From: Stappia sp. 28M-7
GTDB taxonomy: Bacteria; Pseudomonadota; Alphaproteobacteria; Rhizobiales; Stappiaceae
DNA: 64,000 nucleotides
Assembly (NCBI RefSeq): GCF_014252955.1
Contig: NZ_JACMIA010000001.1
Span: forward strand, 3,680,258 to 3,744,257
Direction of reading: 5' to 3'
Under the pieces are notes generated by a model. The model was not told where the DNA came from. It worked only from the letters and a program-made list of their open reading frames with translations, and ran no database searches. Positions within the stretch are counted from its first letter, which is position 1, and each line of letters starts with the position of its first letter. Position numbers and translations under genes: made by a program. Below, one piece after another: positions 1-8,909 of this stretch.

Positions 1-1
1 C

Positions 2-2116
2 GTGCGCGCGGACGCCCCGTCCTCCACGCCGCGCACCATCCGCGCGCTCGACATGCGCGGCCTCACCCTGGGCGAGACGGATGCCTCCTTCGACGAGGAC
101 GGCGTGACCGGATCGGCCCGGTTCGACTTCCCCGTCGAGCTGCGCAACGACGTCGCCCGGCTGGAGCTGGTCGGCGAGGACAGCGCCGCCGGCGTGCAGT
201 TGCTCGACGACCGCTGGCAGCGCCGCACCGTCGGCATCGTCTCCGGCGCCTCCGCCGATCAGGCACAGCCGCTGCTGTCGCCGCTTTATTATCTGGAGCG
301 TGCGCTCTCGCCCTTTGCCGAGTTGCGCCGCCCGCGCGAGGAGAACCTCGCCGAAGCCCTGCCGGACCTGATCGAGCAGGGCGTCTCCGTCATCGTGCTG
401 GCCGATGTCGGCCGCCTGCCGGAAGGCGCGCTGGAGGCGGTCGCGGCCTGGGTCGAGCAAGGCGGGGTACTGGTCCGCTTCGCCGGCCCGCGCATGGCCG
501 GCGGCACCGACGATCTGGTGCCCTCGCCCCTTCGCGCCGGCGACCGGACGCTGGGCGGCAGCCTGTCCTGGGAACAGCCTCAACCGCTGGCAAGCTTTTC
601 GGACACCTCGCCCTTCGCCCGCCTTGCCGTTCCGGCCGACGTGACGGTCAACCGGCAGGTGCTGGCCGAGCCCGGCCCCGATCTTGCCGACCGCACCTGG
701 GCCTCGCTGGCCGACGGCACGCCGCTCGTCACCGCGTCGGCGCGCGGACGCGGCACGCTGGTCCTCTTCCATGTCACCGCCGACACCGGCTGGTCGAACC
801 TGCCGATCTCCGGCACCTTCGTCTCCATGCTGCGGCGGATCGTGGCGCTTTCCTCGGCCTCCGGCGCAAGGGGCGATGGCAACGGCACCGCCGCCGCCTC
901 CGGCACCGTGCAGGAGCCGGCAGAGGTCCTTCTGCCGCCCGTGCGCGTGCTCGACGGGCGCGGCCGTCTGGGCCCGCCGCCGGCCTCCGCCCTGCCCGTC
1001 TCCGCCCGCCAGGGTGAGGTCGAGGCCAGCCGCCGTCATCCTCCCGGCCTTTACGGCAGCGACGATGCATTCCGCGCGATCAACCTCTTCACCTCCCTCG
1101 ATCAGGTCATGCCGCTCGACCTCGCCCCGATCGAGGGCGCCGCGACGGTCGCGCGCTATCCCACGACGGAGGCAACGGACCTGCGCCCGCTGCTCTTCAT
1201 CGCCGCGCTGCTTCTGCTCTTCGCCGACGCAATCGCGATGATGTGGCTACGCGGCGATGCGCAGGGGCTGCGCAGCCGCCTGTCCCGCGGCGCGGCCGTG
1301 CTGCTTCTCGCCGGCATTGCCGCAGCGCTCGTCCAGCCGCAGACGGCAAGGGCGCAGGACACGTCCGACGATCTGGCAGCGCTGGAGGCGACGCTCGACA
1401 CCCGCCTTGCCTATGTGCTCACCGGCCAGCCGGACCGCGACGCCACCAGTCGCCAGGGCCTGCTCGGCCTCACCCGCTACATCTCCACCCGCACGGCGCT
1501 GGAGCCCGAGGCGCCCGTCGGCGTGGACATTGCAACCGACGAGCTCGCCTTCTACCCCGTGCTTTACTGGCCGATCTCCGAGACGACGCCGGTACCCTCG
1601 CCCGAGGCGCTGGCACGCATCGACACCTATATGCGCAACGGCGGCACCATCCTGTTCGACACCGCCGACCAGCTTTCGGCCGGGATTTCCGGTTTCGGAA
1701 CCTCGCCGTCGGTGCTGCGCCTGCGCCAGGTGCTCGACGGGCTCGACATTCCCCCGCTGGAACCGGTGCCCGCCGACCACGTCCTGACCAAGGCCTTCTA
1801 TCTGCTCGAGAGTTTCCCCGGCCGCTATGCCGACGGGCCGCTCTGGGTCGAGGCGACGGAAACCCAGACCGCCGGTGACCGCCCGGTGCGCGCCGGCGAC
1901 GGCGTCTCCCCGCTCCTGATCACCGGCAACGACTTCGCCGCCGCCTGGGCCGTGGACGAGGCCGGCAACCCGCTGTTCCCGACCATTCCCAACGATGCCA
2001 TGCAGCGCGAATACGCCTACCGCTCCGGCGTCAACATCGTCATGTACGCCCTGACCGGCAACTACAAGGCCGACCAGGTGCATGTTCCGGCATTGCTGGA
2101 ACGGCTCGGCCAATAG
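2..2116 (+). CDS. DUF4159 domain membrane protein, 5'-truncated by the window
   Basis: The frame is open from the left edge, so only the last 704 residues are visible and the true start lies outside the window. About residues 60-300 look like a BatA-type extracellular or periplasmic part. Two hydrophobic segments follow at about 398-417 and 434-456. The C-terminal 240 residues, from about 465, match the DUF4159 pattern (TRLAYVLTG, then a block around GGTILFDTADQ). DUF4159 proteins usually sit in an operon with a MoxR ATPase, a DUF58 protein and a second large membrane protein, and the next gene fits that second protein. Biochemical role is not known for the family. An envelope function is inferred from the membrane segments. 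Confidence 0.8.
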   Translation: MRADAPSSTPRTIRALDMRGLTLGETDASFDEDGVTGSARFDFPVELRNDVARLELVGEDSAAGVQLLDDRWQRRTVGIVSGASADQAQPLLSPLYYLERALSPFAELRRPREENLAEALPDLIEQGVSVIVLADVGRLPEGALEAVAAWVEQGGVLVRFAGPRMAGGTDDLVPSPLRAGDRTLGGSLSWEQPQPLASFSDTSPFARLAVPADVTVNRQVLAEPGPDLADRTWASLADGTPLVTASARGRGTLVLFHVTADTGWSNLPISGTFVSMLRRIVALSSASGARGDGNGTAAASGTVQEPAEVLLPPVRVLDGRGRLGPPPASALPVSARQGEVEASRRHPPGLYGSDDAFRAINLFTSLDQVMPLDLAPIEGAATVARYPTTEATDLRPLLFIAALLLLFADAIAMMWLRGDAQGLRSRLSRGAAVLLLAGIAAALVQPQTARAQDTSDDLAALEATLDTRLAYVLTGQPDRDATSRQGLLGLTRYISTRTALEPEAPVGVDIATDELAFYPVLYWPISETTPVPSPEALARIDTYMRNGGTILFDTADQLSAGISGFGTSPSVLRLRQVLDGLDIPPLEPVPADHVLTKAFYLLESFPGRYADGPLWVEATETQTAGDRPVRAGDGVSPLLITGNDFAAAWAVDEAGNPLFPTIPNDAMQREYAYRSGVNIVMYALTGNYKADQVHVPALLERLGQ

Positions 2117-2126
2117 GAGCGATCCA

Positions 2127-4205
2127 TTGATCTGGTCCCTCTCCTTTGCCCCTCTCGTGCCGCTCTGGGCGCTCATTGCCGCCGCTGTGGCGGCCTTGCT
2201 GCTCGTCGTCGGCGCGCTGGTGCTGCGCCTGCCGGCCTGGCCGTTGCGGGCGCTTGCCATGGCCCTGCTGCTTCTCGCGTTGACCGGCCCGGCGCTCGAG
2301 CGCGAGGACCGCGAGCCGCTCTCCAGCGTCGTCTCCGTCATCGTCGACGAGAGCCAGAGCCAGCGCCTTGCCGACCGCACCAGCGCCGCCGCCGAGGCCC
2401 TGACCGCCCTGGAACAGCGCTTCGCCGGCCTGCCCGGCTATGAGGTCCGGGTGACGCGGGCCGGTCGCGGCGACGGCGCCACGGCCGATGGCACGGCCCT
2501 GTTCTCCGCACTCGCCGACAGCCTGTCCGACGTCCCGCCGGATCGCATCGGCGGCGCGGTGATGATCACCGACGGCCAGGTGCACGACATTCCCGCCCGC
2601 GCGGCGGACCTTGGCTTCAACGCGCCGCTGCACGCGCTGATCACCGGCCATGAGGACGAGATCGACCGCCGCCTTGCCATTGGCCGCGCCCCGAAATTCG
2701 CGCTCGTCGGCTCGCAGCAAGTCGTCACGCTGCAGCTGCAGGATCGCGGCATGACAGACTCCGGCGGCCGGGTGCCCATCGTGGTGCGGCGCGACGGCGA
2801 GGTCGTCTCCCAGCAGATGGCCCAGCCCGGCGCGAGCATCGACATTCCCGTCACCATCGCCCATGGCGGCAACAACATCTTCGAGTTCTCCGCCGAAGTG
2901 CTGGACGGCGAGCTCACCGACATCAACAACCGGGTCGTCGTCACCATCGAGGGCATCCGCGAGAACCTGCGCGTCCTGCTGGTCTCCGGCAGCCCGCATG
3001 CGGGCGAGCGTACCTGGCGCAACCTTCTGAAGTCCGACGCCTCCGTCGACCTCGTCCACTTCACAATCCTGCGCCCGCCCGACAAGCAGGACGGCACGCC
3101 GATCAACCAGCTCTCTCTGATTGCCTTCCCCACGCGCGAGCTGTTCTCGGTGAAGATCGACGAGTTCGACCTGATCATCTTCGACCGCTACGAGCGGCGC
3201 GGCGTGCTGCCCCTGCTCTATTTCGACAACATCGCCCGCTATGTGCGCGAGGGCGGCGCCGTGCTCGTCGCCGGCGGCCCCGACTACGCGGAAGGCGGCA
3301 GCATCTACCGCACGCCGCTCTCGCCGGTCCTGCCGGCAGAGCCCAGCGGCATGATCTACGAGGAGCCGTTCCGCGCCGGCATTTCCGAGGTCGGCAACCG
3401 CCACCCGGTGACGCGCGCCCTGCCCGGCTCCACGTCGGAGCCGCCGGCCTGGAGCCGCTGGTTCCGCCTGGTCGATGCCACCATCCGCAACGGCGAGACG
3501 CTGATGACCGGCGCCGAGGACAAGCCGCTGCTCGTGCTCAGCCGCGAGGGCGAAGGCCGCGTCGCGGTGCTCCTGTCGGATCATGTCTGGCTGTGGGCGC
3601 GCGGCTACGAGGGCGGCGGCCCGCATGTCGCGCTGCTGCGCCGCCTCGCCCACTGGCTGATGAAGGAACCGGATCTGGAGGAAGAGGCCCTGCGCCTCAC
3701 CTCGCGCGGACCAGAGGTCGTCGCCGAGCGCCAGACCATCGGCGAGGCCGTCGGCGACATGACGCTGACCCTGCCGGGCGGCGAGACGCGCAACCTCACC
3801 CCGACCGAGGTGTCGCCCGGCCTGTGGCGCGCCACCGCCCCGGCCCCCGATCTCGGCCTTTATTCCGTCGACGACGGCACCCGCAAGGCGCTGGTCCATG
3901 TCGGCCCGCCAAACCCGCGCGAATTCACCGACGTGCTGTCGACGGTGGAGACGCTTGCCCCTGTCGCCGGCGAAACCGGCGGCAGCGTCCGCCGCCTCGC
4001 GGGATCGGACGACCGGATCGTCGTGCCCCGGGTGGTGCCGATGCGCCGCGCGACCAGCTTTGCCGGCGACGGCTGGATCGGCTTCCGCACCACGGAAGCC
4101 AGCATCCTGCGCGGCATCGACCGCTATCCCCTGTTCCAGGGCCTGCTCGGCCTCGCCCTGCTGCTCGGCGGCGTGTCGTTCTTGTGGTATCGCGAAGGGC
4201 GCTAG
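2127..4205 (+). CDS. Large membrane protein with glutamine-amidotransferase-like middle (DUF4159 partner)
   Basis: 692 residues. The start chosen is TTG at 2127, just after an AGGAGCG ribosome site and 10 bp after the previous stop; an in-frame start at 2082 would lack a site and overlap the upstream gene. Two hydrophobic helices lie at about residues 5-30 and 35-58. A VWA-like region follows, then a class-I glutamine-amidotransferase-like fold with FDLIIFDRYER and a GGAVLVAGGPDYAEGG stretch. I see no clear catalytic Cys in the nucleophile elbow, so it is probably a non-enzymatic member. A single C-terminal helix precedes a short basic tail. This matches the protein that normally follows DUF4159 genes in alphaproteobacteria. 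Its function is not established. Confidence 0.75.
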   Translation: MIWSLSFAPLVPLWALIAAAVAALLLVVGALVLRLPAWPLRALAMALLLLALTGPALEREDREPLSSVVSVIVDESQSQRLADRTSAAAEALTALEQRFAGLPGYEVRVTRAGRGDGATADGTALFSALADSLSDVPPDRIGGAVMITDGQVHDIPARAADLGFNAPLHALITGHEDEIDRRLAIGRAPKFALVGSQQVVTLQLQDRGMTDSGGRVPIVVRRDGEVVSQQMAQPGASIDIPVTIAHGGNNIFEFSAEVLDGELTDINNRVVVTIEGIRENLRVLLVSGSPHAGERTWRNLLKSDASVDLVHFTILRPPDKQDGTPINQLSLIAFPTRELFSVKIDEFDLIIFDRYERRGVLPLLYFDNIARYVREGGAVLVAGGPDYAEGGSIYRTPLSPVLPAEPSGMIYEEPFRAGISEVGNRHPVTRALPGSTSEPPAWSRWFRLVDATIRNGETLMTGAEDKPLLVLSREGEGRVAVLLSDHVWLWARGYEGGGPHVALLRRLAHWLMKEPDLEEEALRLTSRGPEVVAERQTIGEAVGDMTLTLPGGETRNLTPTEVSPGLWRATAPAPDLGLYSVDDGTRKALVHVGPPNPREFTDVLSTVETLAPVAGETGGSVRRLAGSDDRIVVPRVVPMRRATSFAGDGWIGFRTTEASILRGIDRYPLFQGLLGLALLLGGVSFLWYREGR

Positions 4206-4238
4206 GCCGCGCTCCCTCGCAGGCCGCGCTCCCTCGCA
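4205..4238 (+). repeat. Perfect 17-bp tandem duplication at a stop codon
   Basis: The 17-mer GGCCGCGCTCCCTCGCA occurs twice head to tail (4205-4221 and 4222-4238). The first copy begins on the last base of the TAG stop. It looks like a recent slippage duplication in the 91-bp gap between convergent genes. No function is implied. Confidence 0.85.
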
Positions 4239-4296
4239 GGGCCTGCGGTATCGCGGGATGGGGGCGCCAGGTCGCGCTATCGGGCGTGAAGGCGTA

Positions 4297-4809
4297 TCAG
4301 GCCGCGACCGCGTCGCGGCCGCCGCGCACCTTGCCATGCGGCATCTCGCTGCCCGGCACCAGATTGGCGACCAGCAGCCGCGCCGGATCGACCGGCCCCG
4401 GCAGGGTGATCCGCCCCATCGGCACCGGCGCGAAGCCGAGCGGCCCGTAATAGGGCGCATCGCCGACCAGAAGCACGCTCTTTTCGCCAAGGGCCTGCGC
4501 CGTCTTCAGCGCCTGGTTGACCAGCAGCCGGCCCAGTCCCCGGTTCTTGAAGGCCGGCGCCACCGCCAGCGGGCCAAGCAGCTGCGAGGGTGCATCGCCG
4601 ATGGTGATCGGCGTCAGCCACACTGAACCGGCGAACACGTCGCCGCTCATACCCACGAAGCTCAGCCGACGGTCGTGCTCGATCCCCTCGCGCAGACGGA
4701 AGGCCGTCTTGGCGAAGCGGCCCGGGCCGAAGGCTTCGGCCTGCAGGTCGAGAATGGCGGGAAGGTCGGAAGGCAGTTCGTTCCGGATAAGCCAGGACAG
4801 TGCGAGCAT
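4297..4809 (-). CDS. GNAT-family N-acetyltransferase
   Basis: 170 residues, the usual length of a single GNAT domain. The acetyl-CoA pyrophosphate loop is visible as AFKNRGLGRLLVNQAL (a Q/RxxGxG/A variant) at about residues 90-105, preceded by the beta-4 strand LLGPLAVAPA. The later YYGPLGFAPV is typical of predicted N-acetyltransferases of the YhbS type. The substrate cannot be read from sequence. The gene converges on the operon to its left and stands alone. The start is the ATG that gives the canonical N-terminus MLALSWLIRNE. Confidence 0.85.
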   Translation of the reverse strand: MLALSWLIRNELPSDLPAILDLQAEAFGPGRFAKTAFRLREGIEHDRRLSFVGMSGDVFAGSVWLTPITIGDAPSQLLGPLAVAPAFKNRGLGRLLVNQALKTAQALGEKSVLLVGDAPYYGPLGFAPVPMGRITLPGPVDPARLLVANLVPGSEMPHGKVRGGRDAVAA

Positions 4810-5230
4810 GGGTCGGATCTCGGTGATCGGTACGGTCAGGCGGAAACTTGTGCCCTCGATCCGCTCCGCCGGTTCATCCCCAACGCTCTAGACGGATCTC
4901 AAGGCACACGTGTGACGACGCGCGAGGGCTGGCCTCGTCGCAAGTCTCGTCGTCGCTGCCGTTCGATCCTGTTCATCGCGTCCTGCTCTCGCGGCATGCC
5001 CTTCGGCATCCGCAGCAACCGGTTTCGGCCCGACCCGCATCCCGTGACTGGAATGTGTATCATGACCGGATGGGGTCGGTATCATGCAATGCCCGGACCG
5101 TAAAGCGCTTTTACGGCCCGAACAATCGTTCACTCTCCGTGAATGGTCCATTCGCGCGGTTGAAGGCGCGCGCCGTGGCCCCATCTCCTATCGTGAACGA
5201 ACAACGACACGGAAAAAAGGGACGCGCGAC
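4810..5230. other. 421-bp intergenic region, divergent promoters expected
   Basis: It separates the GNAT gene (leftward) from the GST gene (rightward). I see no convincing coding frame. It contains a direct repeat GTATCATG about 25 bp apart near 5057-5085 and the inverted repeat listed separately at 5098-5116. No clear -35/-10 pair could be assigned. Confidence 0.5.
5098..5116 (+). promoter_or_regulatory. Inverted repeat CCGTAAA-N5-TTTACGG upstream of the GST gene
   Basis: Seven-base perfect arms (5098-5104, 5110-5116) surround GCGCT, with partial extension outward. It is 115 bp upstream of the GST start. It could be an operator or an RNA hairpin. There is no T-run, so a terminator is unlikely. 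Confidence 0.4.
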
Positions 5231-6208
5231 ATGGGCATGCTGGTGGACGGAGTGTGGAAGGACGTCTGGTACGATACCAGCTCGACCGGCGGACGGTTCG
5301 AGCGAAAGGAATCCTCCTTCCGCAGCTGGGTCACCCGCGACGGCGCGCCCGGACCCAGCGGCGACGGCGGTTTTGCCGCCGAAAGCGGCCGCTATCACCT
5401 GATCGTCTCGTTCGCCTGTCCCTGGGCGCACCGCACGCTGATCTTCCGCAAGCTCAAGGGCCTGGAGGACAAGATCTCGCTTTCCGCGGTCCAGCCCCTG
5501 ATGCTGGAGAACGGCTGGACCTTCGCGGAAGCGGAACCCGAGACCCGCGCCGAGGCCGCCTGGCAGGTCTATGTGAAGGCCAACCCCGACTATACCGGCC
5601 GCGCCACCGTGCCGATCCTCTGGGACCGCAAGACACAGACCATCGTCTCGAACGAATCGGCGGAGATCATCCGCATGTTCAACTCCGCTTTCGACGACCT
5701 GCCCGGCGTCGACAGCGGCCTGGACTTCTTCCCTGAAGGCCTGCGGTCCGAGATCGAGGAGGTCAACGCCCGCGTCTATGACGAAGTCAACAACGGCGTC
5801 TACAAGGCCGGCTTCGCCACCACGCAGGATGCCTACGAGGAGGCGGTGACGACCCTGTTCACCGCGCTCGACTGGCTGGAGGACCGCCTGTCGCGCCAGC
5901 GCTATCTCGTCGGCGGCCAGCTGACGGAGGCCGACTGGCGGCTGTTCACCACGTTGCTGCGCTTCGATCCGGTCTATGTCGGCCACTTCAAGTGCAACAT
6001 CCGCCGCATTGCCGACTATCCGGCGCTGTCCGGCTACCTGCGCGAGCTCTACCAGCACCCGGGCGTCGCCGACACGTGCGACTTCGCCACCATCAAGAAG
6101 CACTATTACGGCTCGCACGGCACCATCAACCCGACCGGCATCGTGCCGCTCGGCCCGGTGCTCGATCTCGACCGCCCGCATGGCCGCGACGCCCTGCCGA
6201 AGGGCTGA
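5231..6208 (+). CDS. Xi-class glutathione S-transferase / glutathionyl-hydroquinone reductase
   Basis: 325 residues, as expected for the ECM4/YqjG family. An N-terminal WQDVWYDT-like segment (here KDVWYDTSSTGG) precedes the signature active site CPWA at residues 63-66 (SFACPWAHRT), with the catalytic Cys at about 63. SNESAEIIRMFN (glutathione binding) and the C-terminal helical domain with QRYLVGGQLTEADWRLF follow. Family members reduce glutathionyl-hydroquinones and use the Cys for GSH-dependent thiol transfer in the cytoplasm. The start chosen is ATG 5231 (MGMLVDG), after an AAAAAAGGGA site; a longer frame upstream has no family similarity. The gene is monocistronic. Confidence 0.92.
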   Translation: MGMLVDGVWKDVWYDTSSTGGRFERKESSFRSWVTRDGAPGPSGDGGFAAESGRYHLIVSFACPWAHRTLIFRKLKGLEDKISLSAVQPLMLENGWTFAEAEPETRAEAAWQVYVKANPDYTGRATVPILWDRKTQTIVSNESAEIIRMFNSAFDDLPGVDSGLDFFPEGLRSEIEEVNARVYDEVNNGVYKAGFATTQDAYEEAVTTLFTALDWLEDRLSRQRYLVGGQLTEADWRLFTTLLRFDPVYVGHFKCNIRRIADYPALSGYLRELYQHPGVADTCDFATIKKHYYGSHGTINPTGIVPLGPVLDLDRPHGRDALPKG

Positions 6209-6212
6209 CTTC

Positions 6213-6686
6213 CTACCAACAGGGCGACGGCGGGCTTTCTCCGGAAAGCTCCGCAATGCGCCTCAGTGTCGCCGGGCTGGTGTCCGGCGGCAGCGCACCC
6301 GGCGCGAAGAACCCGGCCTCGCGGATCTCCCGATTGGGCGCCAGCGCGCCGTCGGGCACCTCCGCCACCGCCACCCGGTAGAGCGCGACATGGTCGCGGA
6401 TATGGTTGCGCCGGTTGTGGTAGACGGCGAACAGCACCGGCTCGCCGCCGATCACGCCGGTCTCCTCGTGCAGCTCGCGCAGCGCGGCCTCCGCCAGCGT
6501 CTCGCCCGCATCCACCGCCCCGCCCGGCATGTACCAGCCGGCCAGATAGGTGTGGCGCACCAGCAGCAGCCGCCCCTCCCCGTCCGTTGCCGCAACGCGC
6601 ACACCGAGCGTCATCGCCCGCTGATAGCGCGTGAGCGAGAGCGCCAGCCGTCTCAGCGCCTTCATGCCCGGCAGGCTTCGCCTCAT
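6213..6686 (-). CDS. Nudix hydrolase
   Basis: 157 residues with a complete Nudix box at about 67-89: G-x5-E-x7-REL-x-EETG, seen as the GAVDAGETL and RELHEETGV pieces. The preceding [18 protein letters not shown] is typical of NUDIX enzymes of broad nucleotide or phospho-anhydride specificity. The substrate is not predictable. It converges on the GST gene with only 4 bp between the stops and has no partner on its own strand. Confidence 0.9.
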   Translation of the reverse strand: MRRSLPGMKALRRLALSLTRYQRAMTLGVRVAATDGEGRLLLVRHTYLAGWYMPGGAVDAGETLAEAALRELHEETGVIGGEPVLFAVYHNRRNHIRDHVALYRVAVAEVPDGALAPNREIREAGFFAPGALPPDTSPATLRRIAELSGESPPSPCW

Positions 6687-6923
6687 GCCTCGCTGTCCCT
6701 TTCCATGGCTCCCCGCCTCCCATCCGGCGGGCAGAACCGCAAGGTTTGCTTAACCCACCATGCGCGCCCTGCATGGGAGCACTGCCCGAATCGCGCTTGT
6801 TCCAGCGCCCGATTCCGCCAATTGTGCCATCGCAGCCGAAGGAGCGGCACCCGGACGAGAGCCCGATGATACGGGCGCCGGGACGAAGCCCGTCTCCAAG
6901 CTGCGTTCTCGAAGGAGAGACCC

Positions 6924-7037
6924 ATGTTGTCGGCCCTGTTCCCGGCCTTCGCCCGTCGCCGCTATGTGTGGCGCCCGGCGGTCGACCTGACCAACCCGCG
7001 CATCGCCGCGGTGCTGACCACGTTCAGCAGCAACTGA
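6924..7037 (+). CDS. Candidate 37-residue small protein
   Basis: An ATG-TGA frame of 37 codons (starts MLSALFPAFARRRYVW) with the best ribosome site in the neighbourhood, GAAGGAGAG, seven to eight bases upstream. An intrinsic terminator lies 74 bp after the stop. The protein is basic in the first half and ends with VLTTFSSN; residues 1-9 are hydrophobic but too short for a clear membrane helix. I do not recognise it. It could instead be a leader peptide or part of a small RNA, because the 6760-6923 leader contains GC-rich inverted segments. A strong site plus a terminator makes a short independent transcript the simplest reading. Confidence 0.5.
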   Translation: MLSALFPAFARRRYVWRPAVDLTNPRIAAVLTTFSSN

Positions 7038-7110
7038 CAGGACGCCCGGCAAGGCGCGCATCGCGCCGCCGCCGAGCCTTTGTGAGCACCGTCCGCATGG
7101 GACGGATGGA

Positions 7111-7139
7111 AGCGCCCGGACCCTCCGCGGCGCTTTTTG
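7111..7139 (+). terminator. Intrinsic terminator of the 37-residue ORF
   Basis: The stem AGCGCC-CGG pairs with CCG-C-GGCGCT around a short ACCCT loop, followed by TTTTT. It ends the short transcript before the metallophosphoesterase gene. Confidence 0.75.
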
Positions 7140-7175
7140 CTTGACCGCTCCCCCTCCTGTTCCTGATGTGGGCAC

Positions 7176-8087
7176 ATGTTTCGCCTCGCCCATCTTTCGG
7201 ATCCGCATCTGGGGCCCATGCCCGATGCCAGCTTCCGCGATCTCGTCTCCAAGCGGGTCATCGGCTACGTCAACTGGCACCGCTCGCGCGCCCGCTCGAT
7301 GACCGCCAGCTGGCTGGACCTGTTGCTCGACGACCTCAAAGCCCAGTCACCGGACCACGTCACGGTCACCGGCGATCTGGTCAACATCGCCCTCGACATG
7401 GAGATTTCGGCCGCCCGCCACTGGCTGGACGATCTCGGCCGCCCCGACGATCTCACGGTCGTGCCCGGCAATCACGATGCCTATGTGCCCGGCGCCCTGC
7501 GCCGCGCGGTGCACGCGTGGGGGCCCTACATGACCGGCGACCTGCCGTTGCAGGAGGGCTTTCCCTTCATCCGCCGCCGCGGCGAGGTCGCCCTTGTCGG
7601 CGCCTCGAGTGCCAGGGCCAGCGGGCCGTGGTTCGCCACCGGCCGCCTCGGCAGCGGCCAGTCCCGGCGCCTGCGCGATCATCTCGGCCGCCTCGGCGAG
7701 GAAGGCGCGTTCCGCGTCCTGCTGATCCACCATCCCCCGCAAAGCGGCGCCACCTCGTGGAACAAGCGGCTGACGGATGCCTCGCGCGTGCGCGCCGCCG
7801 TCAAGCGCGCCGGCTGCGAGCTGGTGCTGCACGGCCATACGCATCTGGCGACCCGCACGCAGATCGAGGGGCCGAACGGCCCCGTGCCGGTGATCGGCGT
7901 GCCGTCCGCCTCCAACGGTCCGGGCCGCAAGCGCCCGGCCGCCCGCTACAATCTCTTCTCGATCTCCGGAGAGCCCGGCGCCTGGCAGTGCGAGATGGAG
8001 GAGCGCGGCATCCCCTCGACGGCCGGCCGCGACGGACCGGCCGGGGTCGAGTTCATCGCCCGGCACCAATTGAAAATACCCGGCTGA
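7176..8087 (+). CDS. Calcineurin-like metallophosphoesterase
   Basis: 303 residues. All five metal motifs of the PPP/MPE superfamily are visible: HLSDPHLG at the N-terminus, GDLVN, GNHD, HHPP and HGHTH. This indicates a two-metal phosphoesterase of the cyclic-nucleotide or phospholipid-phosphodiesterase type (Icc/UDP-diacylglucosamine-hydrolase relatives). No signal peptide is seen, so it is probably cytoplasmic. The substrate is unknown. The ribosome site is weak (GTGGGCAC before the ATG). It is a single-gene unit that faces the tail-anchored hypothetical gene. Confidence 0.9.
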   Translation: MFRLAHLSDPHLGPMPDASFRDLVSKRVIGYVNWHRSRARSMTASWLDLLLDDLKAQSPDHVTVTGDLVNIALDMEISAARHWLDDLGRPDDLTVVPGNHDAYVPGALRRAVHAWGPYMTGDLPLQEGFPFIRRRGEVALVGASSARASGPWFATGRLGSGQSRRLRDHLGRLGEEGAFRVLLIHHPPQSGATSWNKRLTDASRVRAAVKRAGCELVLHGHTHLATRTQIEGPNGPVPVIGVPSASNGPGRKRPAARYNLFSISGEPGAWQCEMEERGIPSTAGRDGPAGVEFIARHQLKIPG

Positions 8088-8142
8088 CGCGGCTGCGTCC
8101 CGGGCACCGGCCGTGCGCCGGAGGCTGTCCGTTGGGAAAGCG

Positions 8143-8763
8143 TCAGTTCAGGGGATTGGCGAACCACGCATAGCCGACCAGCGCCGCGGCGCCGACCAGA
8201 ATGCCGATGGCGAAGGCCGCGAACGGGCCCCACAGGCCGCGCACCGTCGGAACGGTGCCTGCGGCCGGTGCCGCCGGCTGCGGCTGCACGGCGGCCTCGG
8301 GCTGCGTCGTGCGCGGCGGTTCCTTCAGCCGCTTGTTCAGCCAGTCGCCCTCGACCGCGCGCTCGCGCTCCAGCACCCGCTCGGCGATGTATTCGGTGAT
8401 GCAGTCGGCCATGTCGTCGAGCTCGGGCGTCTCGAGGATGACCGTGCGGCCGAGCCTGGTGTCCTTGACGAAGCGATAGGTGCGCTTGTCGCGGCCCATC
8501 GCCACGTGGCTGGTGATGTCGATCCACAGCCGCGGCAGGTTGCCCGGCACAATCTGGAAGGAGAACTGGTCGTCGTCCTCCGGTACTTCCTTGAAGACGT
8601 CCTGCAGCTCCTCGGCGAGGAGTTCCAGACGGGCCCGCTCCGATTCCTGCAACTCCACCACCACATCGGTGCGCTCGACCTCGGCGAACTTGACCTTCCG
8701 GATTGCCTCCCGAAGGCTGCGCACCTTGGCGTGCGGCACTACATTGTCACGCGGTCTGGTCAT
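8143..8763 (-). CDS. Conserved hypothetical tail-anchored protein
   Basis: 206 residues that I cannot assign to a named family. The first 130 residues are charged and soluble-looking (VVVELQESERARLELLAEELQDV, then a block around VPGNLPRLWIDITSHVAMGRDKRTY). A Pro/Ala/Gln linker follows at about 150-172. One C-terminal transmembrane helix at about 178-200 (IGILVGAAALVGYAWF) leaves only a short tail. A cytoplasmic domain anchored by its C-terminus is the likely topology. The gene is divergent from the YbaK gene across 146 bp. Confidence 0.7.
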   Translation of the reverse strand: MTRPRDNVVPHAKVRSLREAIRKVKFAEVERTDVVVELQESERARLELLAEELQDVFKEVPEDDDQFSFQIVPGNLPRLWIDITSHVAMGRDKRTYRFVKDTRLGRTVILETPELDDMADCITEYIAERVLERERAVEGDWLNKRLKEPPRTTQPEAAVQPQPAAPAAGTVPTVRGLWGPFAAFAIGILVGAAALVGYAWFANPLN

Positions 8764-8886
8764 ACATCGTTCCGATTCGAGTCAGGTAAACGAACCCTTA
8801 ATAAAATTTGTACCATAGACTCGCATTAACCGCAGCATCGCCAGCTGCTCAACACGATTCGTCCACGGACAAACAAGTAGACATGG

Positions 8887-8900
8887 TTAACGGGGATTAA
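8887..8900 (+). promoter_or_regulatory. Possible CtrA-like half-site pair TTAA-N6-TTAA
   Basis: TTAAC and TTAAG lie six bases apart just before the YbaK start; read on the minus strand it ends in TTAACC. CtrA sites normally have seven-base spacing and this one is very close to the start codon, so it is only a weak candidate. Confidence 0.2.
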
Positions 8901-8909
8901 GACTTCTCC

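Noticed and set aside
2040-4490. An 816-codon open frame on the minus strand opposite the DUF4159 partner gene
   Set aside because: Low-complexity antisense product crossing two real genes; no start context and no domain.
4888-5184. Short minus-strand frame in the GNAT-GST gap
   Set aside because: No ribosome site, no recognisable composition and overlap with the GST leader repeats.
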